DNA of 64,000 nucleotides from Neonectria sp. B-13 (lineage: Eukaryota; Ascomycota; Sordariomycetes; Hypocreales; Nectriaceae): positions 682,001-746,000 of the forward strand of contig NOKP01000010.1 in the NCBI GenBank assembly GCA_002682825.1, read 5' to 3'. The notes under the pieces are model-generated. The model worked only from the letters and a program-made list of their open reading frames with translations, made no database searches and was not told the DNA's origin. Made by a program: the position numbers and the translations under genes. The stretch's first letter is position 1. Each line of letters begins with the position of its first letter. Below are positions 11,895-23,845 of the stretch, in pieces.

Positions 11895-13541
11895 ATGGAG
11901 TCCGTGGCCTCCTCCGAGGCCGGCGCCCCGTCCGTCGTCCCGTCCGTCGGCCTGTCCGTCGAGCCGCTGTCCGAGTCCAACGTCGCCAGGATCCCGCACA
12001 TCCTCCCGCACGAGCGCGTCTTCCCCATCCAGATCGGCAGCGAGCTGTTCAAGCTCTCGGGCGCATCTCTGTCCTCTGACGGTGCGTACCTCGGTTCTTA
12101 ACTAGCTGCCTATACACGCCTGCGCCGGCAGACGCAAACCGCAATGCGCCGCCTCCGCTGACTTCATCTCCTCCCTCTTCCGCAGCGCCGTCGTACTTCT
12201 CGCAATACTTCCTCTGCCAGCTCCGCGCCGCCGCCGAGAACGGCGACGAGGCCGGCGCCTCGGTGCGCACGCTGTACATCGACCGTGACCCCGTCATCTT
12301 CCGCGACATCTCGCTGCATCTGCAGGGCTACCATGTGTCTCCTCGCGACGGCACGCACTTTGTGCGATTGTTCTCCGATGCGCAGTTCTACAGCCGTGAG
12401 TCGCCTCCCGCCATGCGTCTTCCTCCTCCAATCGGCTTACCGCTAACCCGAGTGCGACGCAGTACCCAAGCTGATCTCGCAGCTCTACGAGGAGAGCATC
12501 TTCATCTCCATCGGCCACCGCGAGTTCCAGATCCCCCGCGACATCTTCACCGACCCGGGCAACTCGCCCAACTACTTCTCCCTCGGCTTCGCCGTCTTCT
12601 TCACCCGCCCAGACGACCTCTTTCCCGGGCTCGAGCGCGAGGGCCTCATCCGGCCGCCGTCCATCCTCCCGCCGTCGGTCCCCAACCGCAGCGCCGACAC
12701 CTTCGCGGAGCTGCTCGGTCTGCTGCGCGGCTACCCGGTCCATATCCGCGACGAGATCCACCGCCAGGAGCTGCTGCGCGACGCCCGCTACTTCCACTTC
12801 AAGGGCATCGAGCAGCGCCTGATCCCCCATACCATCAGCTACAACCAGGCGCGGCGGCGCGAGGAGATCGTGCTGCGCCTCGAGAACGTGCAGAAGAGCG
12901 GCATCAGTGTCCTGCATGAGGGCCTGGAGCCCGGGTCCGGCTGGGTGCAGTATTCGCGGCCGTACGTTGACGAGAGGCCGGCCGAGCTGGTGCTGGAGAT
13001 CGGCGGCGAGACCACCAAGATTCACTTCATCGGCGGCGTCCCCAGGGCCGAGTTCTTCAAGGACACCAAGGCCCGCGTGGCGAAGCTCTTCGAGGTCATT
13101 GCGACGAAGCTCAACCTGCCCCCCACGACCCAGCCTCTCGGCCTCCTCATGGCCTCGGGCGGCGCCGGCTCGCAGCCTCCAACGCCGGGCAACACCCCGC
13201 TCAGCGACGACCTCGTCCGCGTCGTCCTCGACCCGGAATCCGCCATCGTCCTCGACGGCAAGGAGCACATCGAGGAGCAGCCCGTGCCGAACTCGGCCGT
13301 CGAGTCGCCCGCCAGCAGCATCGGCGGGGCCGTGGCGAACCCGCGGAAGCGCCGACGGACCGACGGCAGCATCGTTGTCGGCGACGAGGAGTGGACCGTC
13401 ATGACGGGCCAGTGGCGGCTACGGATCCAGAGCTCCAAGGGGGGCAAGAGCGGCGTCGAGTGTGTCCTCGTTGCCGTCAAGCTGGACGCTGTCAGCTCTC
13501 AGCTGGGTCGTAACCTGACGAGGGGATTCCTCGGTAGCTGA
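11895..13541 (+). CDS. BTB/POZ (T1-type, KCTD-like) domain protein
   Basis: Exons 11895-12081, 12186-12395 and 12463-13541 give 491 residues. The first ~190 residues contain a potassium-channel-tetramerisation type BTB fold: FPIQIGSELFKLSGASLSSD, SYFSQYFL, then LYIDRDPVIFRDISLHLQGY. A second copy-like segment, FISIGHREFQIPRDIFTDP with NYFSLGF, starts in exon 3. This arrangement resembles fungal relatives of yeast YLR108C/YDR132C, whose role is not settled; some BTB proteins of this kind are adaptors for Cul3 ligases. The C-terminal half has a conserved-looking region with IHFIGGVPRAEFFKD and an NLS-like NPRKRRRTDGS, then WRLRIQSSKGG near the end. I cannot assign a substrate or partner. Confidence 0.8.
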
Positions 13542-14221
13542 CATGCCCTGCCCGGGTCTCGTTAGCATTTGTAGCGCCGGCTGGGGGTGTTCAGAGCATG
13601 GATGGAGAGGGTACTACTATAGGAGTTGGAGGTCTTGGACATAGTATATAGGACGAATATATAGGACGAATACGATACCATTGCATTTCTCGTTCCCAGC
13701 GGGCTACGTCGACGTAGGAACAAGCGTAGGGACACATCACCAGTTTCTCGAGTGTTGCAATAACGCTTGGTAGACTTCATATATATACCGCGTGTACGGT
13801 TGCCAATAAAACTGAAATTATACACAAGGCCACCACTACCATTGCGTCGTGGCCCAAGAGACAAACCCCGAGCTTTCATACATCAAATGCATCATAAACC
13901 AAGCCAAACAAACAAATAAACAACCGCTCAGCGATGCCCGGAAGTCATCCTCCCAGCCAAGTCTGGGTGAGCTTTTTTGCACCAAACAGCCTGCTTTCAA
14001 AAGATCGAAAAACAAAAGCGCCTCCTTCGCCAAGCCCAACAACGCAAGGCGATGCAAAAAACAACCAGGAAAACACAAGGAAAGTTCCGGCTGTCCTAAA
14101 CCACAAAATAGTCACAATCTCATTTGTGTGCTTCAAACGAGAGGAAAAAAGGAGATTAGTGTTGGGAAGGGGTTCGTCAAGTCATGTCCAGGGCGTTATC
14201 TGCAGCATTGATAGCAGAGCA
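13542..14221. other. Convergent 3' region
   Basis: 680 bp between the tails of two convergent genes. It contains A-rich stretches on the plus strand around 13910-14060 and presumably both polyadenylation regions. No coding evidence. Confidence 0.45.
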
Positions 14222-16218
14222 TCACCGCTTCTTAGAGGCAGCGACAGTGCCCGTCGGGGCGCTCATGTCCCTACGGTCGACGCCCTCGACCATCCTTCGA
14301 CGGGGTGTCATGGTGCCCTGGGCCATGGAACGGGCGCGGCCACGACGCTCGCGGATCTTGGCGAGAGCCTGCTCGCGAGTCATAGTCGGGGTCAGGGCAG
14401 GGTTGGACAGGTCGAAGCTTGCGTTCCCATGTGACGGCGTGCGCAGTCGCTCGGCAAAGGACGAGTCCGAACGGGAAGCGCCATCTTGAAGTGGCACTGA
14501 GATTGTGGTGGTGACGGTGGTGTAGAAGGAGGCGGAGGTGTGGGGCCGGGTGTCGTCCGAAGCGGCGTCGGCATCGGTATCGGCATCGGCGGCGGGAGCT
14601 ACGTCAGGCATGGTGGGGATGGACGCCAGAGACGCCGCGTGGATTTGCCCTTGAGAGTCGCTGTGGGGAGCGTTGAGCAGCGAAGCAAGCGAAGTCCGTT
14701 CCTGGGCTAGAAGAGCAAAGGAAGGCGGTTCCACGGAAGGAGTCCGCGCGTACATGCGAGGGTCTCGCTCTCCGTCATTGGGCGTCGGAGGTCGCGATTC
14801 GACGTCCTCGCGACCAACAGGCTCGATTGTACGGTCGGCATCAGTCTCAAGTTGGGTATCCTCGCTCGCCTCCTGTTCCGCCTCGACTTTGGGTTCCGCC
14901 TCGGCTCGGTTCTGCGCCTCAAAGTCTGCCGCCTCCTGCTCAGAGACAGTGCGGAAGATTCCCTCCTTGGGGCAGAAGATGGTGCTCCGCCGAGGCTCCT
15001 TTTTTGACCTGGGCACGAAGAGCTCGGGAGACTCTTCATGCTGGGCCTCCTGCTGATGGACATCCTCCTTTTCGAGCACAGGTTCTTCGATAGGGGGCGG
15101 GGTCGCAGCACGTTCCTCGTGTTCCGAGTTGCCCAACTTGGGCATCTTGTCGTGGGGGCCCTCCAGGCCGAAGGAGCTCCTCCGCTTCTGACGACGAGGG
15201 GACTTGGACTTGGCGCACGGGCAGCACCCGAGCTGACACTCAAGTTGAAGGAACTCGACCATCTCCTGGGCTCGGTCGGCTCGTTGGTGCTGGAACTGCA
15301 GTTGGATAGACAGCTCCTCAATCTCCGCCTCGCTTGCCGCCGAAGACACAATGTCCATGGTAGACAGCGACACGCGAGGTTCCCTCCTCTTCTTGGGTGA
15401 CGAGAATTCGTCATCGGCGTTGTCAGGCGGCGGTAGAGGGATCCGCCCCTCGGCGGCGATGCGCGCAACCTCCTCGTTCTGAGCAGCCGTCTTGAAGGCG
15501 TCGCGCTCCTGCTCCACGACCTTGATGCGCTCGAGGGCCTGCTCGAGCTGCTCTTGGACGCCGACGATCTGATAGCGCGCCGTGAACGCCTCCTGCTCGC
15601 GAACTTTGCTCCTCTCCTTTTCGCGCTTCAGGCTTTCGTCGTTCATCTTGTAAGCGCCGCGGGCCGACTTGAGCTCCTCTTGCAGCTTGACAATAGACGA
15701 TTGCGTCTTGAAGGTCTCTTTCCGTGCCCTTCGAATCTCCTTTTCCCATAGGGCTTGTGTGTGTGCATGTGTTTCTTTGGCGCGTCCGTAGTTTTCCTGT
15801 GGGCTGGTTAGTACGGGGGTTGATCCGCCACGTTACCCGTCAAGGCGCAACTCACCATTAAAGTCTCTAGACGCTCGCCGACTCTTCGCTCGCGGTCCTT
15901 TCCTTCCTCAATGGCCTTCCGTAGGACCTTGACCTCGTCCCTGTATCTCCTCATATCCGACTCGGCTTCCTCCCGACCGAGCATCGCCCGCTTCAGGGCG
16001 GCATCGGCCGTCTTGCGTTCGAGCTGCTTCGACTGCATGGAGAGGCTGAGGGTGTTGAACTGGCTGATCTTATCGTGCACCGAGCTATCGCGGGATTCGC
16101 TGCGGGATTCGCTGCGGAGGTGGGCGAAGATGGATTCGCGTTGCTGATTCACGCGTTCCGCCGTTACGGCTTGGAGGGGGCCGCCTGGAGAACCAGGCAG
16201 GCTCGGGCTGTGGTCCAT
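14222..16218 (-). CDS. Coiled-coil protein of unknown function
   Basis: Exons 16218-15856 and 15796-14222 (intron 59 nt) give 645 residues. I do not recognise the family with confidence. About residues 55-270 are a long, highly charged predicted coiled coil with heptad-like spacing (for example ALKRAMLGREEAESDMRRYR and REQLEQ-type repeats). A segment RRQKRRSSFGLEG follows a cluster CQLGCCPCAKSK near residue 320. The C-terminal half is acidic, low-complexity and rich in E, P and S. It ends with a basic segment MTREQALAKIRERRGRARSM that recalls terminal motifs of cytoskeletal or spindle-pole proteins. That is a resemblance only. It is transcribed divergently from the MAPR gene. Confidence 0.75.
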
Positions 16219-16861
16219 TGTGAGGAGGGTCGATCCGGTGCTGCTTGGTGGAGGGTTTCGTTATGCAGGACGGAGATCAAACAGAGTTGACGGTTGCAAT
16301 GGTGTGTTGAGGTTGCTTAGTCGAGTCGAGGTTGTGCCACGAATTTGGCCTAATATTGGCTGTTTACACCATCCCGCCGCCAAGCCCTCCATAAGCCGAT
16401 GTGGGTTGCTGTGGTGACGCGACGTCATGTGACGCCACAGCATTGACTCGAGAGACCCTTGAATTCTTGCAAGACACGGCAGCCGTCGGTATATCAGCCT
16501 GCATCCAACCACCATCTTCCAATTCTGCTGACCCCGCCTCAGTGGCGTGTACGGATTGATTAGGACATGCAAGAGTACCCTAACACGTACACCCTTATCC
16601 CGTCCCCATACTGCCAGGTACAGGTTCGAGATAAGAATCTACATGTCAAGGTATTCGGCATTCAAGGCCCGATAAGCTTTGACTTCGGAATAGTCCAAGG
16701 GGAGCTCCAGACACGACACGACATGAGACTCGACACGAGGCCATGAGCAATAGCCACGCCACGTCGCTTCGGCATCGCTTCATCTTGACATATTGATATA
16801 CTCCCCCTTTCAGCTGAACTCTTTTACTTTTTTTACTATTCCAAATACCGACCGTCACACC
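16219..16861. promoter_or_regulatory. Divergent promoter between coiled-coil and MAPR genes
   Basis: 643 bp between divergent start codons. A T/C-rich tract (16800-16850) lies just upstream of the MAPR start, as expected for a fungal leader. A short run of GACACGACACGACATGAGACTCGACACGAGG-like ACACGA repeats is seen at about 16710-16740. No defined binding site was recognised. Confidence 0.45.
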
Positions 16862-17714
16862 ATGGAGGACGATTCGACTGTACGACAGCGCAAGCCCGCG
16901 CCTGCAGAGGAGCCAGAGAACTCAGAGGAGGAGACTCCAGTCGAGAAGCCCAAGAAGCGTCGTGCAAATATCGACGATGACGATCTCGACGCCTACAGTC
17001 CCTGGGTCGACATCCTCCGCGTCTTGACCTTTCTCCTGATGGCCTCGTGCGGACTCAGCTATGTCATCAGCGGCGGAGAAAGCTGGTTCTGGGGAATGAA
17101 GCAAAAGCCCAGCTACATGACTGTGGACTACTGGAAGGATATCATCAAGGGCCCGGTTAGTTCCTCTGTGCACAATGGATTATCCAGTCCATGATCTAAT
17201 CTGTGCCCTTCCGCAGGATCCGCCCATCTACCTTACTCTTGACGAGCTCGCCAACTACGACGGCACCGACACCGAGAAGCCCCTCTACATCAGCCTCAAC
17301 GGCACCATCTTCGACGTCTCCAACGGCCGCCACATCTACGGACCCGGCGGCTCCTACCACGTCTTCGCCGGCTGCGATGCCTCCCGCGCCTTCGTGACGG
17401 GCTGCTTCGCCGACGATCGCACCGCCGACCTGCGCGGCGCCGAGCTCATGTTCCTGCCCCTGGACGACCCGGACACGGACGCCCACTGGACCGAGAAGGA
17501 GCTCGCCGTGAAGCGCGCCCACGAGCTAGAGGCGGCCAAGAAGCGAGTTCACGGCGCGCTCCTGCACTGGGTCAAGTTCTTCTCCAACAGCAAGAAATAC
17601 AAGAAAGTTGGCTATGTGGTCAGGGAGGAGGGCTGGCTGGAGAAGGAACCCCTGAAGGAGCTGTGCGAGCCGGCACAGAAGGGCAGGAAGAAGAGACTTG
17701 TCCCTGAGGTTTAA
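16862..17714 (+). CDS. Membrane-associated progesterone receptor (MAPR)/cytochrome b5-like heme-binding protein
   Basis: Exons 16862-17155 and 17217-17714 give 263 residues. The acidic, basic-patched N-terminus is followed by one transmembrane segment at about residues 51-69 (ILRVLTFLLMASCGLSYVI). A cytochrome b5-like MAPR domain starts near residue 100. It has the family signature LTLDELANYDG, KPLYISLNGTIFDVS, GPGGSYHVFAGCDASRAF and the acidic LRGAELMFLP region. MAPR proteins bind heme through tyrosines and support P450 or sterol enzymes at the ER. The basic C-terminus (KKYKKVGYV and GRKKRLVPEV) is typical of fungal members. The domain is more like the longer ER neudesin/MAPR group than the short Dap1. 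Confidence 0.85.
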
Positions 17715-18161
17715 ACATGATTGAATGCATTACGGTGGCCTTCTGGACTTTAGCAATGCGTTTCAGGATATTTTTGGGTAGCCAATCCATTCAGTCTATC
17801 CATGACATCCCAAGTTCTCCTGTAACACTGAAGCGTACCCGCATGGAGAGACGGCACACATTGAAAATGCCAGCAAGTCGAATGGGTTTTCTTGGCCAAA
17901 ACGTAGCCCTAATATTCTAAATACCAATACAAATACCCAATGGCAGTGGCCCTTGACCGCCCTGCCCGGTTACACAGTGTGTGTTTTCCCAAGACCTCGG
18001 CGACGTCTCCTCCTGCGCAGAGCGTCAAGCCCCCATCCCGAGACAAAAAGAGAACGCCGCAAGCAGCGGTTAGATATAAACAACAATGACAAGATATTAT
18101 TAACGGTCCTTTTCCCGAGCCCGCTCTAGCAGAATTCCGTGTGTGCGTCGTGTGCGGTAGT
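17715..18161. other. Convergent 3' region
   Basis: 447 bp between the MAPR gene and the GPI-cupredoxin gene, which converge. AT-rich parts at 17910-17935 and 18070-18105 are likely 3' UTR and polyadenylation sequence. Nothing coding was seen. Confidence 0.4.
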
Positions 18162-19101
18162 TTACAAAAGGATGAAGAGAGCTGCCACGGCGAGGAACAG
18201 CACGCTGGGGGAGGAGAATCTCGCGGCACCGGATGGGATGACGGTGTCGGAGGGAGAAGGGGTGCCGACGCTGGTTGGCGTTGAGATGGGAGTCGAGATG
18301 GCGGTATCTGAGCCAGAACCGGAGCCAGAACCGGAGCCGGAGCCGGAGTCGCCGCTGCCATCGCCGCTGCTGCCATCGCCGCTGCTGCCATCACCACTGC
18401 TGCCATCGCCGCTGCTGCCATCACCACTGCTGCCATCGCCGCTGCTGCCATCACCACTGCTGCCGTCACCGCTGCTGCCATCGTCGCCACCTTCACTCTC
18501 GCCAGGTACCAGGTTGGACCCGGTGGCGGACTCGGCAAGGGTCTTGTAGTTTTGCAGAGACCGGGAAGAGTTTGCAGAAGTGCTGTTCTCCTGTTAGCCG
18601 CTGTGCCTCGCTGGTTCCCCAGGAAACGGATGCTGGAACTTACTTCTCGTTGACCACCATAGACATGCCGCCCTGGCAGTGGGTGGCCTGGCTGCAGAAC
18701 AGCCAGAGGGGCTTCTCATCCTTGATGGTGATGGTGTAAGTCGGGATCATGCTCTTGCTCGCGCTCGCTTCCACGGGCATGTAGCCCGAGTAGACGCCCT
18801 CGATGCTGGAGTTGATGTTGGAGATGGGGACGCAGGGGTTGTCGAAGTTGGACTGCGTGACGGTGTGGTTGCCGACCCAGAACTGGAACTGCACCATCGA
18901 CCCGACTTCGGCCTTGATAGACTCGGGCCAGAACTTGAGGCCGGTCTGGTTGGCCGCTGACCTTCCGACGGAGACGACCTGAACATCGACGGCTGCGCGT
19001 GGTGGTTAGCATTGGGAGTGGCAGAAGAGAAACGGGTGCGTGTGCAACATACCTTGTGCGATACCCGCCAGGGCCAAAGTGAGGAGGGAAGAGAAATACA
19101 T
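18162..19101 (-). CDS. Secreted GPI-anchored cupredoxin-domain (serine-rich) protein
   Basis: Exons 19101-19053, 18992-18644 and 18582-18162 give 272 residues. A signal peptide (MYFSSLLTLALAGIAQA) leads to a plastocyanin-like domain. The type 1 copper-site pattern is visible: His in VGNHTVTQ, then Cys, His and Met in FCSQATHCQGGM. A long Ser/Gly/Asp stalk follows, encoded by a 15-bp tandem repeat, then a Ser/Thr/Pro stretch and a hydrophobic tail (SVLFLAVAALFILL) typical of GPI attachment. Such proteins sit at the cell wall or membrane; some are effector-like and their substrate is unknown. Intron 2 has two AGs eight bases apart; only the inner one (exon starting 18582) keeps the stalk in frame. 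Confidence 0.85.
18358..18477 (-). repeat. 15-bp minisatellite (8 units) encoding the GSSGD stalk
   Basis: Eight head-to-tail 15-bp units start at 18358, 18373, 18388, 18403, 18418, 18433, 18448 and 18463, with a degenerate ninth at 18478. Two sequence types (CCATCGCCGCTGCTG and CCATCACCACTGCTG) mostly alternate, making a 30-bp higher-order period. Each unit encodes Gly-Ser-Ser-Gly-Asp on the minus strand, so copy-number change alters stalk length without frameshift. Confidence 0.92.
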
Positions 19102-21318
19102 GACTTCGGGTTTATGGGTATCTCGAGGAGAATGAAGAATAAATAGGGCGTATTGTTGGGTTTTTTGTGTTTTTGTTTTTGGTCAAGAATCCCGTCACCA
19201 GTGACAAGGCAACACACAAATATCTCGAAGGCGGACAAGTAAACGAAGCGACTGGCGCTCTAAAGGACTAGCCTTGTAGGAAAGAGAAGTAAATGAGACG
19301 AAGAAGAAAGAAATGAAAGAAGGACAACAAGGAAACAAGTGTCGTGTTATGAAAGTGTTTGGAGAATGGGAATATCCAAAGGAAGCAACAAGAGGAAACG
19401 CGGTGAATTTAAACCAGCTGGCCATGATCGTCCCCAAGCCCGTTCAAACAAGTCACTGGACGAGACTCGGGGCGACAAGCTGTGAAGCACATCTGAAGCA
19501 TGAAACCTGGCGCAGGGAGAGGGCGAGATGGAAGCTGGAGTTTCCGTTCTCGGCTGCGCGCCCAGGCCGGCTTGGGAGCAAGGCTGGGCGTTGTAAGCGA
19601 TGGGCACGCTGGTGGTGGTGGTGACCTTCGGATCTGCGACAGTGAGGCTTGGGAGGAGAAGGCTTGGGAAGTTGTGTGAAACGCTTCTTGAACGATCGCC
19701 ATGGTCGGCTTCGGCCACTGTTTGGGACGGAGGCGGCAGGGAAGAAGAAGCCTTAGGGACGGTCTTGTATGGGCATGGTTGGGGAAATGCCGAGATTGAT
19801 GGGGTGGCCTTGACTTGATCTGGCTGCCCTTCAAAGGGCATTCTTCTTCCAATCCAGGAAATGAATCAAGACATCAGGAATCACTGTTGATAGGGCTGAG
19901 CGTGCCTCTTCTCATGCGCCGCCATCTTGACCTCCCCGCCATAGCCATCCCATCTCAGCATGCTCAAGCACTGCCGCAGGGGTTCTCACTTAGACGCCGA
20001 CGATGGGACAAGGCCGACCGGCCGTGGCGCTGACCGGACGACATCGAAGCCGAAAACAACCCCCGTAAAAGCCCCCTTGCTAGAGAGCCTTCAAAGCGCC
20101 ATTCCGGGTCTCGTCGAGGCCGACCAAGGGGTTTCTTTTCGCTCCCCTTCTCGGATGTGCCTCAGTTCCGGGCCTGGCACACAGCCGAGACACGCCCAGT
20201 TTCGCAAAGCCCCCAACCCAGACCCCGGCCTCATTGGACCGGCCGACCCCCAGGTTTTCCAGATTGGCTCCGGGGCGTCAATTCTTTGGTTGTGCGCGTT
20301 ACAGATGCCGGCAGTACTATGTAATTAATTACTTCATTGCGTACCAGGCAGCGCCCAGGTTTACTCGGCTACTCGGTTAGCGAGGTACCATCGCCCAAAG
20401 AGACGAGCCCTTCTCACATCGTTGGAAACAACGCGATGCAACCTCTCCGGTTTGGCACTTGTCTTCACTCAGTGCGTAGTCGAGGTACTTCGTACGCTCC
20501 GTGTCTTGTCGCCGCCTCCAAACAATTCGGCCACCTTGCCAGCCATGCTGATCAAGAGCGCTCAGCGTTCCCGCTCAGGGACTTCAACTGGTTTCACCAT
20601 GCAACGGGGTAATAAATGTATCAAGAGCTCGGATGAAGTTGTCACATCATGCACCATAGCCAATTCTGTGATTTAAGCCATGGCTGGTCATCATGTCAAG
20701 ATCGCAGCATTCGTATTTGTAGGTGTCGAGTTGCCTGCGCTGCTCTATTCGTAGCAGCGTCGGGTCTCGTCTTCTTCTTCTACACCCTTATCATCTGCCC
20801 CATCTGACACGGGCCGAACTCCCCGTCCGTTTGGGGCAGCGATGCAGTACTGAAGGGCTTTTCAAACATTGACGCGGTCGGCTCTCAACTTCTAGAGATT
20901 GGCCATCCTCCCCAAGGATGTGGCTGGCTATAAACCACACAATGCTTCTTTGCCATCAACTCATCGAGTGTTGTCTCGAAGGGCTACTCTATCTACCAGT
21001 CACGAGCGGAGCCATACTTGTTCTCCGGTTCTCAATTGTTCTCGAGCCCAGGTTGAAGAATGGTCCCAATATGGCTTGGCATAGCCAAGGCTAGGGATCA
21101 ATCCTCTTAATCGTAGGTACACCGATGCAGTTATTGTCGAGACCGTCCGTGTCCGGCATCGTGGAGCATCTCAAAGCATCATCCATCCTATCGAACGTCA
21201 GCTTCTAAACCCTTACTAACATTGCTCGTCGGGTTTTCATACCGAGAAGATCCTCATCTCCACGCAGCACAGCCCGTAACTTGACACCTGCAGTGTGGTT
21301 TCGTCTTAGGCTAAACAC
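19102..21318. other. Gene-poor region upstream of the cupredoxin gene
   Basis: 2.2 kb with no supported gene. Overlapping open frames at 19347-19852 (minus) and scattered short frames elsewhere have low-complexity, Pro/Ser-rich translations without motifs. It contains a perfect palindrome GTAATTAATTAC at 20321-20332 and the motif GTACTTCGTAC at 20485-20495, which recurs elsewhere in the window. Confidence 0.5.
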
Positions 21319-21761
21319 TCAAAGATCCAGCAGCAATTGTGGCGAAGCCTTCTCCAGATCCTCGACCTAGGGCAAAAGTCAGCATCTCCTTCATTTCTAA
21401 ACCTCGTATAGCCACTCACCTCCAAGAACGCGCCGTCCTTCTCCGCTGCAGCCCGCGCAATCGCCTCCCTTACAAAGACGTCAAAATACTTCCCCGTCGC
21501 TGCGTTCGCATCCCTCGACATCCGCGTTGCATCCTTGGTAAAGAACTCGTGCAGCAGGCGCGTCAGCAGGTCCAGTGGTATCGTTTTCTCCGGCTCCGGC
21601 TCCTCGTCCTCCACTATGTGTACTTCTCGTGAAGGCGTCGCTGCTTGATCGTCAGACGACTCGAAAGGATTGCTGGACTCCGGCTCTACGGCTTTCGTTG
21701 GCTTCTTGCTCGTGGCATTGGGTCGGCCACGGCCGGCACCTGACGTCTTCTTTGGTGGCAT
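21319..21761 (-). CDS. MHF2: Centromere protein X / Mhf2 histone-fold protein
   Basis: Exons 21761-21420 and 21366-21319 (intron 53 nt) give 129 residues. The C-terminal ~75 residues match the CENP-X histone fold: IPLDLLTRLLHEFFTKDATR, then ATGKYFDVFVREAIARAA, then LEVEDLEKASPQLLLDL at the very end. CENP-X/Mhf2 pairs with CENP-S/Mhf1 at kinetochores and in the Fanconi FANCM/Mph1 pathway. The N-terminus is a disordered basic-acidic linker (PPKKTSGAGRGRP, later EDEEPEPEK). The last exon encodes only 15 residues but supplies the conserved terminal helix, so the intron is needed to recognise the family. Confidence 0.88.
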
Positions 21762-22355
21762 GGTCAGTTGGCAACTCGTTTCGCGTAGAGTCGAGTTAGA
21801 AGTGTTCTAGAGCGATCAACGCGCTGGAGACTGCTCGGCAGACCGTGACCGCCGGAATAGGAGGGGTCACAGAGCATTGGCTTAGTCATCGGCAAAAACT
21901 TGAGAACACTCCGCGATGCCCTCAGCTTTGCCATCGTTTCTAATTGCAGTATCTGTCTTGAGCAAAAATGGTTAAAGATTGAAGCAAGTTGCCATTAGAT
22001 ACGAGAAGCTTGCACAAGGCGCAAGGTTTTTGAAGTACGGACACAGATCACCAAGCATGCAGCACAATAAGTATCAAAAAAGGTCTCAAGGGAAATTGCT
22101 TAGGTGTATAAATTACAGCGACCTAGAAAGGAAGGCAGAGCAAGATGAGAAAACGCCATGCCTATGCCAGTCTAACCCGCGAAGAGCTGCCGTCGCCGAG
22201 AACCGCATCTGGGTATCTATGACAACTTTCCTCTCCCTGCACTTCGATCTCGCCCTTTTTGGTCAACCAGCGGACACCATGTCACGCCAGCAAACTGAAG
22301 TCCCCCCCATCCCCGTCACTCAAACACACCGAGTTTCTATACAGGTGCGACGAGT
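21762..22355. other. Intergenic region MHF2-AAC
   Basis: 594 bp that holds the promoter of MHF2 and the 3' UTR of the carrier gene, both on the minus strand. No coding support. Confidence 0.4.
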
Positions 22356-23845
22356 TTACTTGAAGGCCTTTCCGAAGAGGATGACCTGGAGCTGATCGTA
22401 GATCGCCAGGACACCAGCACCGGCAACACCACGGAGGATGTTGGCACCGGCACCCTTGAAGAGAGACTTGACACCCTCCTTGGCAACGATCTGCTTGGCG
22501 GCATCGAGAGTGTTCTTGTACTTGACGGCCTCACCAGAGGTCATCATCATGCGTCGTCGGATAGTGTCAAGAGGGTACGAGGCAATGCCGGCACCAGTGG
22601 TGACGACCCAACCAAGAGCGAAAGAGGCGAGGAAGTTGTTGGACAAGCTTCCGACGAGAACGACGGGCTTGATGGAGTCGTACATGCCGAAGTAGAGACC
22701 ACGGTAGACGATGATACCAGCAACGGAGGGCATGAAACCACGGTAGAGACCAGCAATACCGTCGGAGGCGAGGGTCTTGCGGTAGACGTCGACGAGACCG
22801 TTGAACTGACGGTCACCGCCACCCTTGGCGTTCTTGGCATCGTTGGCAAGACGGGTACGGGCGTAGTCCAGGGAGTAGACGAAGAGGAGCGAAGTGGCAC
22901 CAGCGGCACCACCGGAGGCAAGGTTACCAACCATCCACATGGCGTAGCCATCACGCTCCTTCTTGTAGCCGAACATCTTCTTGAACTTGTCACGGAAAGC
23001 GAAGTTCAGGGCCTGGGTAGGGAAGTATCGGATGACGTTGGCAGTGTTGCCTCGCCACAAGGCCATGACGCCCTCGTCGGCGATGGTGCGCTTGAAGCAG
23101 TCACTGATACCGTTGTACTTGCGGTCCAGACGACCCTGCTTAAGCATCTCATCCTAGACAGGCTGTCAGCGTTGGTTCAAGGTGTGGAATTTTGAAGCCA
23201 TTGAAATCAAGGAACGTCGCACGCAACAAGCGCAGACGCAGGGAAGCGAGCTTCTCCAGCGTCTTCGAGTGCAACGAGGCGATGACCACCAGTGGCTTCG
23301 GAGGCAGTTACTAACCTGGTTCTGGATGAGGAGCTTGACACGCTCGATGGGAGCCGCGGCAGTCTTCGAGACGGCGGCGGAGACACCACCCACTATCAGG
23401 TACGTTAGCATCGGGTCGTGGTGGTTGACATCAACAAGATCCAACGTGAGGTGACAGCTGACGGCTGCCACCATCGCGATGTATTGTGACGATTATATGT
23501 GATAGAACATACTCAGGAAGTCGGCCAAGAAGGGCTGGAAGAGAAGACACGTTAGCCGTTGATCGTGAAAACTGAAAAATGCTCCATTTACGCTCAGCCG
23601 AGCAGCGGCGTCGCGATAGCTGTTACCAGACAAGAAACGTGCCAGCGAGGTGTAGCAAACACCTCAAACAGGTCGACAGGAGCCAATTGAGGCTTTCCAT
23701 CCAATTCGGCACTTTCAGATCGGTAGGTAGACAGCTATCGCAGACGCGGCATTTCACGGCGTTGCGGATGGAGATTTTTGTGAATGGTGAATTGGAGGCT
23801 TACCGGCATGCCCAGCACCGTCTTGGGTCCTTGTTGCTCAGACAT
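22356..23845 (-). CDS. AAC: Mitochondrial ADP/ATP carrier
   Basis: Exons 23845-23804, 23534-23513, 23392-23316 and 23153-22356 give 312 residues, the usual length. It exchanges ADP and ATP across the inner mitochondrial membrane. Three mitochondrial-carrier repeats are visible with their PX(D/E)XX(K/R) motifs: [14 protein letters not shown] in repeat 2, and PLDTIRRRM in repeat 3. The nucleotide-carrier signature RRRMMM is present. N-terminal residues read [22 protein letters not shown] across two splice junctions, which confirms the 22-nt second exon. Introns are longer than average for the window (269, 120 and 162 nt), consistent with a highly expressed gene with regulatory leader introns. 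Codon choice is strongly biased to C-ending codons. Confidence 0.95.

Noticed and set aside
12294..13268. 324-codon minus-strand frame
   Set aside because: It is the antisense of the BTB gene exon 3, open because of GC-rich third positions.
19347..19852. Overlapping 147- and 164-codon frames on the minus strand
   Set aside because: Two phases are open at once, the translation is Ser/Pro-rich with no motif, and there is no splice structure; probably chance.
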